Origin: Pedobacter sp. KBS0701
Lineage (GTDB): Bacteria; Bacteroidota; Bacteroidia; Sphingobacteriales; Sphingobacteriaceae
NCBI RefSeq assembly: GCF_005938645.2
Contig: NZ_CP042171.1
Coordinates: forward strand, 62,001 to 126,000
Direction: 5' to 3'
DNA length: 64,000 nucleotides
The notes beneath the pieces are model-generated. The model saw only the letters and a program-made list of their open reading frames with translations. It was not told the origin of the DNA and ran no database searches. Within the stretch, counting starts at the first letter, position 1. Every line of letters begins with the position of its first letter. Both the position numbers and the translations under genes were made by a program. This document shows, in pieces, positions 28,192 through 37,522 of this stretch.

Positions 28192-30843
28192 ATGAGCTTT
28201 ATAACCGATAAACAAACAATCGATGATCTGAACGTTTTCTCCAAATCGGGGAGTGATTCAATCTACCATATTTTCAACAAGACCTTCACGCAGGGTGGTG
28301 CGGCCCTGCTGGAGGAAATGTTCCGCAACCCAATTTCTGATCATCAGGTCATTAATGAGCGTGTTGCGATATTGCGGTATTTTCAGGAAAGTCAAACGGC
28401 CTTCCCCTTACAGGGTAACCGTTTTGAAGAAGCTGAAAGATATCTTTCAAATACCGACCCGAGAAGCCGCCTTTCTAACCAGGGTTTTAGTATGGCTGAT
28501 TTTAATGCAGCCGGACAAAGTGTAACGGCGCTGATGGAAATCCTTCAGGGATTGAAAAAGTTTATGCTGGAAATCGGGTCTAAAGTGAAGGATAATCCTT
28601 ATGGCACACAGGTTTCTGCTGTTTTAGGCCTGTTAAATGCCAAAGAACTGGAGCTGATTTTTAAGGATCATGGCAAAGGAAAAATTTCATCCGGCAGGAT
28701 TGTGGAGTATGATAATATCCTGCGTTTCCAGCAGCGTGGCTTACTCGAGAAGATTTTGCAGCAGATTTATTTTCTGGATGTATGTATTTCTATTGCCCGC
28801 GTGTCCACTGAACGCGGATTTATTTTCGCCAAAGCGCTACCGCGTGATGAGAATCGTCTTCGATTGAAGGGCGTTTATCACCCGCTCCTTAGCCATGCAA
28901 TTCCTAATACTTTAGAGATGAATCCTGACGGAAATATTGTATTCCTCACGGGAGCAAATATGGCGGGTAAATCTACCTTTATGAAGTCGCTCGGAATCTC
29001 GGTTTACCTCGCCCATCTTGGTTTTCCTATCGCCGCTGAAGAAATGGAATTCTCGGTATGCGATGGCATGTACACTACAATTAACCTTCCAGATAACCTG
29101 GCCATGGGTGCCAGTCACTTTTATGCCGAAGTATTGCGGGTAAAAAAAGTTGCCATAGAACTTGGTGCAGGAAAAAACTTGTTTGTCATCTTCGATGAAT
29201 TATTCCGTGGTACCAATGTCAAGGATGCTTACGAAGGTACGATTGCCATTATGGAAGCTTTTTCGGCTAAACCACACTCCTTATTTGTGGTTTCTACGCA
29301 TATCATGGAAGCTGGAAAGGTTTTAAAGGAACGGTGCCCGAATATGAGTTTTCGGTATCTCCCAACACGTATGGAGCAGGGCAAACCTGTATACACCTAT
29401 ACATTGAGCGAAGGGATTACCGATGACCGCCATGGGATGATCATTGTGAATAATGAAGGGGTACTGGAACTAATTAACGATAAAACTGGGGTAAAGCCTC
29501 AATATCAGCATTTTAAGGCCGATAAGCAAACTATAGAAGACCTGAACCTGCAAGGCAAGTTTAAGCAACAATCCATTTACAGCCTGTTTAACCATTTGCA
29601 AACCCGCGGCGGAGAGAAAGTATTGGATGGCATGTTTCGCGAACCATTAAATGACGCTAATCAAATAAACAACAGGAGTGCTTTATTTGCTTTTTTTCAG
29701 CAAAATAGCCTGATTTTTCCCGTAATCCGCTCACAGGTAGAATCGATGGAAGATTACCTGGCTGGTGGTGCCGGTGCAGCCTTACCGAGGGTGGCCTGGG
29801 GCATCTTTACCAAAAAATTCAGGCAGGTGCTTTTTCACAATGCCGAACTGCTCCAGTTACAGGCAGGACAATCGGTAACCATTGAAGTGTTGCAGGCTTT
29901 TCGCGACTTCTTTTCAGCATTAAAGGATAAACCTGATGTAGGCATTTATCAAAAAGATCTTGATGTTGCATGGGGAATATTGCAGGACTCCAGGCTTCAA
30001 AGTGTTCTGGATATGCCTGAAGGGCAGCCTTCGCTGAGCCAGTTGATTCATAATGATTACACTATCCGGCATGCGATGATGCGGGAGATGGAAATGCTGT
30101 TGAAGCTCATTTATGAGTTGGATGTATATATGGGCGTGGCAGCGATAGCCCGCGAAGAAGCCTTTGTGTATGCCAGGGCATTGCCCGCTGAACAGATGCT
30201 CCTGGATATGGAAGGTTTTCGCCACCCTGGATTAAGAAAAGGGATAAGCAATAACCTGCACCTTACCAGTGAGCGTAACGTACTGTTTTTAACCGGCGCT
30301 AATATGGCCGGAAAATCGACTTTTATGAAATCAATGGGGATTGCGGTTTACCTGGCACACATGGGCTTTCCGGTGGCGGCGAAACGGATGGAGTTTTCGG
30401 TTAAGGATGGTTTATTCTCCTCTATCAATGTTTCAGATAATCTGGATATGGGCTACAGTCATTTTTATGCAGAGGTACTCCGCACTAAAACAGTAGCCAA
30501 AGCGGTTAGCGAATCTCTGGACCTGTATGTTCTGTTTGATGAATTGTTTAAAGGAACAAATGTAAAAGATGCCTATGATGCTACCCTTGCAGTAACGCAG
30601 GCCTTTGCAGAAAACAGGAATAGTTTCTTTGTGGTTTCTACACATATTATTGAAGTGGGTGAAGCTTTAAGAAAAGCCTGCAACAACCTGCAGTTCTCTT
30701 ACCTTCCTACTGTGATGAGAGATGGTGTACCAACATATCCGTATACACTGACTACGGGAATTACCACCGATCGCCAGGGAATGATCATTATTGAAAATGA
30801 AAAGATTATAGAGATCATTAAAAATCAGCAACATGTTAGTTAA
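28192..30843 (+). CDS. Tandem-duplicated MutS-like ATPase (two fused MutS domain V units)
   Basis: An 883-residue protein made of two homologous halves, about 1-440 and 441-883. Each half starts with a helical clamp/lever-like region (DKQTIDDLNVFSKSG; DKQTIEDLNLQGKFK) and ends in a MutS-type ATPase. Copy A has GANMAGKSTFMKS (Walker A, near residue 255), VIFDELFRGTNVKDAY (Walker B) and VVSTHIMEAG; copy B has GANMAGKSTFMKS (near 703), VLFDELFKGTNVKDAY and VVSTHIIEVG. Both sites look intact. The MutS mismatch-recognition domain I is absent, so a standard repair role is unlikely. It starts 2 bp after the permease gene and overlaps the peptidase gene by 11 bp. Function in this operon is unknown. 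Confidence 0.9.
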   Translation: MSFITDKQTIDDLNVFSKSGSDSIYHIFNKTFTQGGAALLEEMFRNPISDHQVINERVAILRYFQESQTAFPLQGNRFEEAERYLSNTDPRSRLSNQGFSMADFNAAGQSVTALMEILQGLKKFMLEIGSKVKDNPYGTQVSAVLGLLNAKELELIFKDHGKGKISSGRIVEYDNILRFQQRGLLEKILQQIYFLDVCISIARVSTERGFIFAKALPRDENRLRLKGVYHPLLSHAIPNTLEMNPDGNIVFLTGANMAGKSTFMKSLGISVYLAHLGFPIAAEEMEFSVCDGMYTTINLPDNLAMGASHFYAEVLRVKKVAIELGAGKNLFVIFDELFRGTNVKDAYEGTIAIMEAFSAKPHSLFVVSTHIMEAGKVLKERCPNMSFRYLPTRMEQGKPVYTYTLSEGITDDRHGMIIVNNEGVLELINDKTGVKPQYQHFKADKQTIEDLNLQGKFKQQSIYSLFNHLQTRGGEKVLDGMFREPLNDANQINNRSALFAFFQQNSLIFPVIRSQVESMEDYLAGGAGAALPRVAWGIFTKKFRQVLFHNAELLQLQAGQSVTIEVLQAFRDFFSALKDKPDVGIYQKDLDVAWGILQDSRLQSVLDMPEGQPSLSQLIHNDYTIRHAMMREMEMLLKLIYELDVYMGVAAIAREEAFVYARALPAEQMLLDMEGFRHPGLRKGISNNLHLTSERNVLFLTGANMAGKSTFMKSMGIAVYLAHMGFPVAAKRMEFSVKDGLFSSINVSDNLDMGYSHFYAEVLRTKTVAKAVSESLDLYVLFDELFKGTNVKDAYDATLAVTQAFAENRNSFFVVSTHIIEVGEALRKACNNLQFSYLPTVMRDGVPTYPYTLTTGITTDRQGMIIIENEKIIEIIKNQQHVS

Positions 30844-33610
30844 AAATAATTTTTTCAGGTTTCTGTTTATAGCTGCGCTTTGCATTCCTTTGGCGTGCAA
30901 AACCCAAATGGTTACGCAGCCTTTGCTGGTCGATCCGCAAGTTAGAACAGGTAAACTGGCCAATGGATTTACATATTATATCCGTAAAAATAAAACGCCT
31001 GAAAACCGGGTAACCATGTACCTCGCTGTAAAGGCAGGATCCATCCTGGAGACTGATCAGCAGAGGGGAGTGGCACATTTTGTAGAGCACATGAGCTTTA
31101 ACGGAACCAAACACTTTCCTAAAAAGGAATTGACCAATTACCTGGAGAAATCCGGTGTACGTTTTGGTGCAGACATTAACGCCAATACAGGCTTTGATGA
31201 AACGGTTTATCAGCTTCCCTTACCTTCCGACAACCCTGAATTGCTAGCCAATGGTTTACAGATTATGCGCGACTGGGCACAGGAAGCCAATATTGGTGCT
31301 GCAGATGTAGAACGTGAACGTCATGTAATTCTCGAAGAGAAACGCTATCGCGATGGACTTGCACAGCGCTACCAGCAAAAGGCTATCCCTTTTTATACCA
31401 ACGGATCCCGTTATGGTAACCGTTTGCCAATCGGTACCGAAGAGGTATTACTAAAAGTCTCTCCTGAAGAGATCCGTAGTTTTTATAAAGATTGGTACCG
31501 TCCTGATTTGCAGGCTATTCTGGTGGTCGGAGACATCGACCCTGATCAGATGGAAAAAAATATTAAAGCAAAGTTTTCTGATTTGAAAAAACCTGCAAAT
31601 GAGAAAGTAAGGACGGTTTACCAGTCTAAACTGACAGGCAAAGGCCAATATATGCAATTTCTTGACCCGGAAATGGCGGGTATAGCTGTGGAGATTATGA
31701 TGAAAGAGTATCCTGATAAGCTTACTACAACTACCGACTTCCGGACCGTTCTTTTAAAAAGTCTATTTGGTCAGCTCGTAAACAACCGGTTTAGAGGACT
31801 GCCACTTGCAGGTTTTTCACCACTATCAGGTGGATTGAGTTCTTTTTCAGTGGCTGTAACCACTAAGCCAGCCGAAACTGAACAAGCATTAAAAAGCGTT
31901 TGGCTGGAACTACGGAAAATGCAGGAACAGGGCTTTACGATTAAAGAACTGGACAGGGTGAAAAAGAGCTATCTCCAAAAGATGACAGATGCGCTGCGGG
32001 AGAAAGATAAAACAGCATCAGAGGTGCTTATTAAATCTTACCTGCAGCATTTTCTGACGGGTAATATCCCACAGGGGATCAAAGAAGAATACCGGTTAAC
32101 GACAGAATTGCTTCCTGACATTACCCTGGAAGAGATCAATGGTTTGCCGGATACCTACCTTAAGTCTAAAGACCGTGATATTATAGTGAAGGGGTCAGAA
32201 CACAATAAAGGATTTTTACCCGATGCTGCTACTGTGAATCGCTGGATAGAAAGCGTTTATACGCAAAGTTTGCCTGATGCTGAAGAAGATGTACAAGATT
32301 TGCCTTTATTGAAGGTTGAGCCTTCTCCGGGAAAGATCACATCTAGTGAAGAAATTAAGGCTGTGGGTATTCAAAGGCTAACCCTGAGCAACGGAATGAC
32401 TATTCTATTGAAAAAGACGGGATTTCAAAATGATCAGATTCTGTTTAAAGGTATTTCTGCTGGTGGGGCCAGTTTATATGCTGATGCAGATTACCTGAGC
32501 GCCATCAATGCGGCGAAGCTAACGGCAGCTGCAGGGGCAGGGAATTATGATGCGCAACAACTTAACAAGTTCCTTGCGGGCAAAAAAGTGCAAGTCAGCC
32601 CTTTTATTGTTGATGAATATCAGGGGTTTAACGGTAGTACGACCCCGCAGGATCTGCAAACCAGTTTAGAACTTCTTCATGCTTATTTTACCGAACCCCG
32701 AAAAGATGTAGAAGCTTTTACCACATTGATAGAAAGGACCAGGGAGGAGATGGCTACCACCGGAAATAATCGCACTAAAGTGTTTATGGATACGGTAAAC
32801 CTGGTTTTAGGAAACTCCCATATCCGTAAAAGGCCACAGCATGCTGATCAGCTGAGCCAGATTAAACCAGACCGGACCTTTGAAATCTATCAGGAGCGTT
32901 TTGCTGATGCCTCCGGTTTCACTTTCCTTTTTGTCGGTAATCTTGATGAGTTGACTATCAGGCCATTGCTTGAAAAATACCTGGGCGCTTTACCAGCTAA
33001 AAACCTGCATGAAACTGCACGTGATGTTGGTATTCATATTCCGGCAGGTCAGATTTCTAAAACAGTGTACTTAGGCAATGAACAAAAATCAACTGTGTTT
33101 TTGACCTATTCAGGTGATTTTGATTATAATTTTCAGAATACCATTAACATGAATGCGGTGGCTGATGCCTTAAATATCAGCCTGACACAGCGGCTGAGGG
33201 ATCAGCAGGGCGGAACTTATACGCCAAATGTGCAGATCAATATGTCTAAATATCTAAAAAGCAGGTTCAGCCTGATTATTAGTTTTGACTGTGCCCCGGA
33301 AAATGTAGAAAAACTAATTTCCTCCGCAAGAGAAGAGGTGAAAGCGATGAGGACTTCAGGGCCTTCAGCAGAAAACCTGCAAAAGTTTAAGGCTGCCCGA
33401 AGGGTTGGTTTGCAGACTGGCTCAACTAATAATGATTTCTGGCTGGATTACCTGGCCTCACAGGTCATGAATAAAGAGCCTTTAGATCAGCTCTATAATT
33501 ACAATGCTGCCCTAAATGAGGTTACCATAAAAACGGTTCAGCAGGCGGCAGTAAAATATATTCGGGAAAAGAACTATGTGAGACTTGTGCTGATGCCGGA
33601 AAAAAAATAA
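30833..33610 (+). CDS. M16 family metallopeptidase (insulinase/pitrilysin-like), lipoprotein
   Basis: A 925-residue zinc peptidase with two M16 halves. The inverted zinc motif HFVEH is at residues 82-86 (RGVAHFVEHMSFNGT) and the third zinc ligand Glu lies in ERHVILEEKRYRDG. The C-terminal half begins near residue 510 and lacks the motif, as expected for the inactive half of this family. The N-terminus has a lipoprotein signal (FLFIAALCIPLAC, Cys at residue 22), so it is anchored to a membrane, facing the periplasm. It overlaps the MutS-like gene by 11 bp and precedes the second permease by 13 bp. It may trim a peptide handled by the SusCD and ABC proteins. Confidence 0.95.
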   Translation: MLVKNNFFRFLFIAALCIPLACKTQMVTQPLLVDPQVRTGKLANGFTYYIRKNKTPENRVTMYLAVKAGSILETDQQRGVAHFVEHMSFNGTKHFPKKELTNYLEKSGVRFGADINANTGFDETVYQLPLPSDNPELLANGLQIMRDWAQEANIGAADVERERHVILEEKRYRDGLAQRYQQKAIPFYTNGSRYGNRLPIGTEEVLLKVSPEEIRSFYKDWYRPDLQAILVVGDIDPDQMEKNIKAKFSDLKKPANEKVRTVYQSKLTGKGQYMQFLDPEMAGIAVEIMMKEYPDKLTTTTDFRTVLLKSLFGQLVNNRFRGLPLAGFSPLSGGLSSFSVAVTTKPAETEQALKSVWLELRKMQEQGFTIKELDRVKKSYLQKMTDALREKDKTASEVLIKSYLQHFLTGNIPQGIKEEYRLTTELLPDITLEEINGLPDTYLKSKDRDIIVKGSEHNKGFLPDAATVNRWIESVYTQSLPDAEEDVQDLPLLKVEPSPGKITSSEEIKAVGIQRLTLSNGMTILLKKTGFQNDQILFKGISAGGASLYADADYLSAINAAKLTAAAGAGNYDAQQLNKFLAGKKVQVSPFIVDEYQGFNGSTTPQDLQTSLELLHAYFTEPRKDVEAFTTLIERTREEMATTGNNRTKVFMDTVNLVLGNSHIRKRPQHADQLSQIKPDRTFEIYQERFADASGFTFLFVGNLDELTIRPLLEKYLGALPAKNLHETARDVGIHIPAGQISKTVYLGNEQKSTVFLTYSGDFDYNFQNTINMNAVADALNISLTQRLRDQQGGTYTPNVQINMSKYLKSRFSLIISFDCAPENVEKLISSAREEVKAMRTSGPSAENLQKFKAARRVGLQTGSTNNDFWLDYLASQVMNKEPLDQLYNYNAALNEVTIKTVQQAAVKYIREKNYVRLVLMPEKK

Positions 33611-33623
33611 CTTTTTAATAGAT

Positions 33624-35912
33624 ATGAAGAAAATTATACAAATAGCCAGGCTGGAGCTTAGCCTGCTATTTTATTCACCAATTGCCTGGCTGCTACTAAT
33701 CATCCTGTTTGTACAGGTCAGTTTGAGTTTTACAGGTGCTATGCCCAATTTGGAACGCGCTAAAAGTATACCTTTTTTAACAAGCATATTGTTTACTGAT
33801 GATCAAAAAATTGGTGTCATTGCCCGTATTCTCGATAGCTTATATTTGTATATCCCATTGATTACCATGGGAATTATCAGTAGGGAAATCAGCAGCGGAA
33901 GCATCAAGTTGCTCTATTCTTCTCCGGTCAAACTCAGTTATGTAGTCTATGGTAAATTTGCCGCCATGTTAATCTACAATCTGATCATCATCGGTGTTTT
34001 ATCCCTCTTTGTTCTTGGTGTAGCTTTCATGATTCCACACTTTGATTATCCCCATATTCTGGTGGCATTATTGGCGACCTATCTGCTGATTAATGCCTAT
34101 GCGGCGATTGGGATTTTTGTGTCCGCTTTAACCTCCTACCAGGCGGTGGCCGCCATCAGTACTTTCGTAGTGCTCGCGTTTATGAACTATATCGGTACAG
34201 TTGGTCAGGATATGGATTTTATACGCGACCTGACTTTTAGTTTGTCTATGCCGAGCCGTGCAGAACGGATTATGTCTGGCCTGTTAAATACCCGCGATGT
34301 TATTTATTATCTGGCCATTACTGCGATGTTTCTGGCTTTTACCATCACCAAATTGGAAATGGAAAGGGTTTTAAAATCCACTTTACAGCAGATAGCACGT
34401 TATGCGCTGATTGTGGTGATTTGTTTAAGTGTAACTTATATCACATCCCGGCAACCAATGATTGGTTACTATGATGCAACCGCTACTAAAGTGAATACGC
34501 TGACTAAAACCAGTCAGGAACTCCTGAAACGAATGGGCGATGAACCCATTGAAATGACCGAATATGTTAATGGAATAGAAGATTCTTACAACAGGGCAAC
34601 ACCCAGCGAGCGTATTGCAGACATCGCCCGCTGGGAACCATATTTAAGGTTTAAACCCAATATCAATCTGAAATGGGTTTATTATTACGACAGTGTTCCT
34701 GGCCTAACTAAAAACTTAATTGAATATAAAAGCACCTTTAATAAGTATGTGGTGTTCATGTCGGGGGTTAACCAATTGGACCTTAGTAATTTTCTGAGTC
34801 CTAAGGAAATTCACAAGCAAATCAACCTGTATGACGAAGGTTCACGCACGGTGATGCAGTTGAAATATAAAGGCAAGGCAACCTTTTTACGTACCTTTCC
34901 TTTTGAACAAAATATGTGGCCTAAAGAAGCGGAGACCGGAGCGGCTTTAAAACGATTGATGATGACACCTCCAAAAATCATTTTTGCTACGGACGGTTAT
35001 CAGCGGAGCATGGACAAACTTGGGGACCGTGATTATAAAAAGCTGCTCAACGAGAAAACGACCAGGGGTTCACTGATCAATCATGGTTTTGATCTGGACA
35101 GCGTTTCTATAGAAAAGGGAGAAATCCCCAAAAACATATCAGCCCTGGTAATTGCCGATCCAAAGGTTGCTTTCAGCGCAAATGCACTAAGCAAACTTCG
35201 TAAGTATATTGCTGAAGGCGGTAACCTGATGGTTGCCGGAGAACCGGGTAAGCAAAATGTGGTTAATCCTTTGCTGGAAGTATTAGGCGTAAAAATGCTT
35301 AACGGGACCTTACTTCAGCGTAGCCGGGATTATTCTTATGGCCTGGTTACTCCATTAGTATCCGCCGGGGCGGTTGCAATGTCACCTTTTTTACAACCTT
35401 TTTATGCTTACCAATCCGTTGTTTCCATGCCTGATGCAGCAGCTTTGGATTACGATCCCAAAGGTACTTTCGATGTTCATCCCATCTTAATGACAGATCC
35501 CAAAACAAGCTGGTTAAAAAAAGGTAAGTTTACGTTAGATTCTGTAGCGTTGACTGTAGAGCCGCGGAACGGGGATCAACAAGGGGCGTTTCCAACGGCA
35601 TTGATGTTAACCCGGAAACAGAACAATAAAGATCAACGGATTCTGGTATCTGGCGATGCTGACTTTTTCAGTAATATGGAATTGGCCAGAGCAAATATGC
35701 GTACCGCCAATTCAAGCCTTGCAGTAAATATTTTTAGCTGGTTTGCCTACGGAGAATTTCCCATAGATGTAACACGCCCGGAACCTAAAGACAACACCAT
35801 CAAACTCAGTAAAACACGTGTTAAAGTTATACAGGTTGTATATTACGGTCTGATACCGGGACTCATGTTTCTTACGGGGGCCATATTATTAATCCGTAGA
35901 AAGCGCAAATAA
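33624..35912 (+). CDS. GldF-GldG fusion ABC permease (copy 2)
   Basis: A 762-residue paralogue of the permease at 25886-28189, alignable from end to end: KKIIQIARLELSLLFYSPIAWLL at the start is almost identical, QRSRDYSYGLVTP is identical, and both end RRKRK. The same layout holds: six-helix ABC-2 permease, long periplasmic GldG-like domain, final helix. It starts 13 bp after the M16 peptidase and ends the operon; a hairpin with a T-run follows. It probably pairs with copy 1 and the single GldA-like ATPase to form one transporter. The many differences show the duplication is not recent. Confidence 0.92.
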   Translation: MKKIIQIARLELSLLFYSPIAWLLLIILFVQVSLSFTGAMPNLERAKSIPFLTSILFTDDQKIGVIARILDSLYLYIPLITMGIISREISSGSIKLLYSSPVKLSYVVYGKFAAMLIYNLIIIGVLSLFVLGVAFMIPHFDYPHILVALLATYLLINAYAAIGIFVSALTSYQAVAAISTFVVLAFMNYIGTVGQDMDFIRDLTFSLSMPSRAERIMSGLLNTRDVIYYLAITAMFLAFTITKLEMERVLKSTLQQIARYALIVVICLSVTYITSRQPMIGYYDATATKVNTLTKTSQELLKRMGDEPIEMTEYVNGIEDSYNRATPSERIADIARWEPYLRFKPNINLKWVYYYDSVPGLTKNLIEYKSTFNKYVVFMSGVNQLDLSNFLSPKEIHKQINLYDEGSRTVMQLKYKGKATFLRTFPFEQNMWPKEAETGAALKRLMMTPPKIIFATDGYQRSMDKLGDRDYKKLLNEKTTRGSLINHGFDLDSVSIEKGEIPKNISALVIADPKVAFSANALSKLRKYIAEGGNLMVAGEPGKQNVVNPLLEVLGVKMLNGTLLQRSRDYSYGLVTPLVSAGAVAMSPFLQPFYAYQSVVSMPDAAALDYDPKGTFDVHPILMTDPKTSWLKKGKFTLDSVALTVEPRNGDQQGAFPTALMLTRKQNNKDQRILVSGDADFFSNMELARANMRTANSSLAVNIFSWFAYGEFPIDVTRPEPKDNTIKLSKTRVKVIQVVYYGLIPGLMFLTGAILLIRRKRK

Positions 35913-35925
35913 TCTCTTTCTTACT

Positions 35926-35977
35926 GCCTGCCTTCACATAAAAATCAGGGCAGGCTGGCAAGTAAAAGAGTTTTTTT
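35926..35977 (+). terminator. Probable Rho-independent terminator of the SusCD-ABC operon
   Basis: A stem GCCTGCC (35926-35932) with GGCAGGC (35949-35955), loop of 16 bases, then a run of seven T at 35971-35977. It follows the permease stop by 14 bp. The distance between stem and T-run is longer than ideal, so the call is moderate. Confidence 0.5.
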
Positions 35978-36017
35978 AAATTTAACCGCTTTTACAAAAT
36001 TTGCCGTTAACCATAAT

Positions 36018-36617
36018 ATGAAAGATGACTTTATCAATTCGCTGGCTGAATTATTAACAGATTCTGATGGGAAGCTGCTTTACGATATAAAACCTTTGTA
36101 TGCTATATCAAGGCTGATCACCCTAGAGGCAAATGAAATATATATATCCAAAGGAGATTTGGGGAAGCGGCTGGCTTTTATTGAAAAAGGAGTGATGCGT
36201 GCCTATACCCACAAGGAAAATGCAGATGAGGTGACTTTGTTTCTTAGATGGGAAGGACAGTTTATTGCCTCACATGATACCATCCTTCATCACAGGCCTT
36301 CACGCTTTATCTATCGGGCACTTGAGCCATCGATATTAATGGAAATTGATTATGATCAATTAGAAGGTATGCTCAAATTATATCCCGATCTGGAGCCACT
36401 TAGAAATTTTTTCCTGATGCGCATGTTGTCCGAAACCTTGCAGGTCATGGAGTCTTTTGTTTTGCAATCTCCGGAGGAACGTTACCGGGAGCTGGTTACG
36501 GAGCGTGCTCAGCTGGTAAACCGGGTAGCAGATAAATACATCGCTTCCATGCTTGGCATCACACCCGTATCGCTAAGCCGCATCCGTAAACGCATGCATC
36601 AAAAGGGTAGAAGCTGA
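36018..36617 (+). CDS. Crp/Fnr-family transcriptional regulator
   Basis: A 199-residue protein. A cyclic-nucleotide-binding-like beta-barrel occupies about 25-115 (SRLITLEANEIYISKGDLGKRLAFIEKGVMRAY, with LFLRWEGQFIASHDTIL). A dimer helix and a C-terminal helix-turn-helix follow (VADKYIASMLGITPVSLSRIRKRM). No haem or iron-sulfur cysteine set is seen, so the sensed ligand is unknown. It begins 105 bp after the operon above and 93 bp before the hydroxylase gene, whose upstream 18-bp repeats would be a natural site for it, though this is inference. Confidence 0.9.
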   Translation: MKDDFINSLAELLTDSDGKLLYDIKPLYAISRLITLEANEIYISKGDLGKRLAFIEKGVMRAYTHKENADEVTLFLRWEGQFIASHDTILHHRPSRFIYRALEPSILMEIDYDQLEGMLKLYPDLEPLRNFFLMRMLSETLQVMESFVLQSPEERYRELVTERAQLVNRVADKYIASMLGITPVSLSRIRKRMHQKGRS

Positions 36618-36619
36618 TG

Positions 36620-36660
36620 GAAATTATCTTTTGTTAAGATTCGAAATTATCTTTTGTTAA
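36620..36660 (+). repeat. Tandem 18-bp direct repeat upstream of the hydroxylase gene
   Basis: GAAATTATCTTTTGTTAA occurs exactly twice, at 36620-36637 and 36643-36660, a centre-to-centre spacing of 23 bp. It starts 2 bp after the Crp-type regulator stop and ends about 50 bp before the hydroxylase start, next to the candidate promoter. The copies look like binding sites for a regulator. Confidence 0.6.
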
Positions 36661-36683
36661 CTTCCTGAACCATCCGGCTTAGT

Positions 36684-36691
36684 TAGCTTTG
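36684..36691 (+). promoter_or_regulatory. Candidate -7 box of the hydroxylase gene
   Basis: TAGCTTTG at 36684-36691 matches TAnnTTTG exactly. Transcription would start near 36698, 12 bp before the ATG. No TTTG with the right spacing is clear; the tandem repeats end 23 bp upstream of the box, which would fit activator-dependent transcription. Confidence 0.4.
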
Positions 36692-36709
36692 TTCTATAAT
36701 TTAAAATTT

Positions 36710-37522
36710 ATGGAAACGATTATAGTAACTTTTTTCAGAATATTCAGTCTGTCAGCCGTTCGATATTTTCTAATTGCAGGGATTCCCTTTTTCCTCTTTT
36801 ACCGGTTGCTGGCTCCGAGGCTATCCCAATCTAAAATTCAGGCACGCCTGGCCTCAAAGAAAGATTTTGTCCGTGAAATTTGGCACTCCATGCAAAGCAC
36901 GCTTGTTTTTACGGTTATTGTTGTCGTAATTCTTTTAACCCCTTTGCGTAAATACACGCTTCTATATGATAACCTTAGCGATTATCCCCTTTGGTACATC
37001 CCGGTAAGCCTGGTAATCAGTTTGGTCATCCACGACACCTATTTTTACTGGATGCACCGTTTACTGCATCATAAAATACTGTTTAAAACGGTACATCTTG
37101 TTCATCACAAGAGTACAAATCCATCTCCTTGGGCTTCGTACAGTTTTCACCTTTTGGAAGCTATTCCTGAAGGCCTGGTGCTATTGCTGATTGTTTTTTT
37201 AATTCCTATGCATCAGATCAGCATCTTTCTTTTCGTTGTTACTGGTTTCACGATCAATGTGTACGGCCATCTTGGATATGAGTTGGCTCCAAGATGGTTT
37301 CGCGGCACTGTACTGTTTCAGGTCTTCAACACTTCCGTACATCATAACTTACACCATAGCAAGTTTAAAGGGAATTATGGTTTGTATTTTAGAATCTGGG
37401 ACAGAATAATGGGCACGGAACATCCTGATTATGTAGGTGATTATGATCGTATACAGCATCAGCGTTTTGGAATTCATTCCGCAGCAGAACAAAGTAAGGC
37501 TCAGCAGATTTTTACCAAATAA
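36710..37522 (+). CDS. Fatty acid hydroxylase / sterol desaturase family protein
   Basis: A protein of 270 residues with four or more membrane helices and the histidine clusters of the membrane-bound di-iron hydroxylases: HDTYFYWMHRLLHH, HLVHHKST and, near the C-terminus, HHNLHHSK. The first ATG after the candidate promoter (36710) is used; an upstream TTG would lie within the promoter. Family members hydroxylate or desaturate sterols, fatty acids, carotenoids or alkyl lipids; in Bacteroidota, lipid hydroxylation is common. The substrate is not readable. Confidence 0.9.
   Translation: METIIVTFFRIFSLSAVRYFLIAGIPFFLFYRLLAPRLSQSKIQARLASKKDFVREIWHSMQSTLVFTVIVVVILLTPLRKYTLLYDNLSDYPLWYIPVSLVISLVIHDTYFYWMHRLLHHKILFKTVHLVHHKSTNPSPWASYSFHLLEAIPEGLVLLLIVFLIPMHQISIFLFVVTGFTINVYGHLGYELAPRWFRGTVLFQVFNTSVHHNLHHSKFKGNYGLYFRIWDRIMGTEHPDYVGDYDRIQHQRFGIHSAAEQSKAQQIFTK

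Noticed and set aside
28192..30843. The MutS-like protein as a standard mismatch repair MutS
   Set aside because: The mismatch-recognition domain is absent, the ATPase unit is doubled, and the gene sits inside a transport operon.
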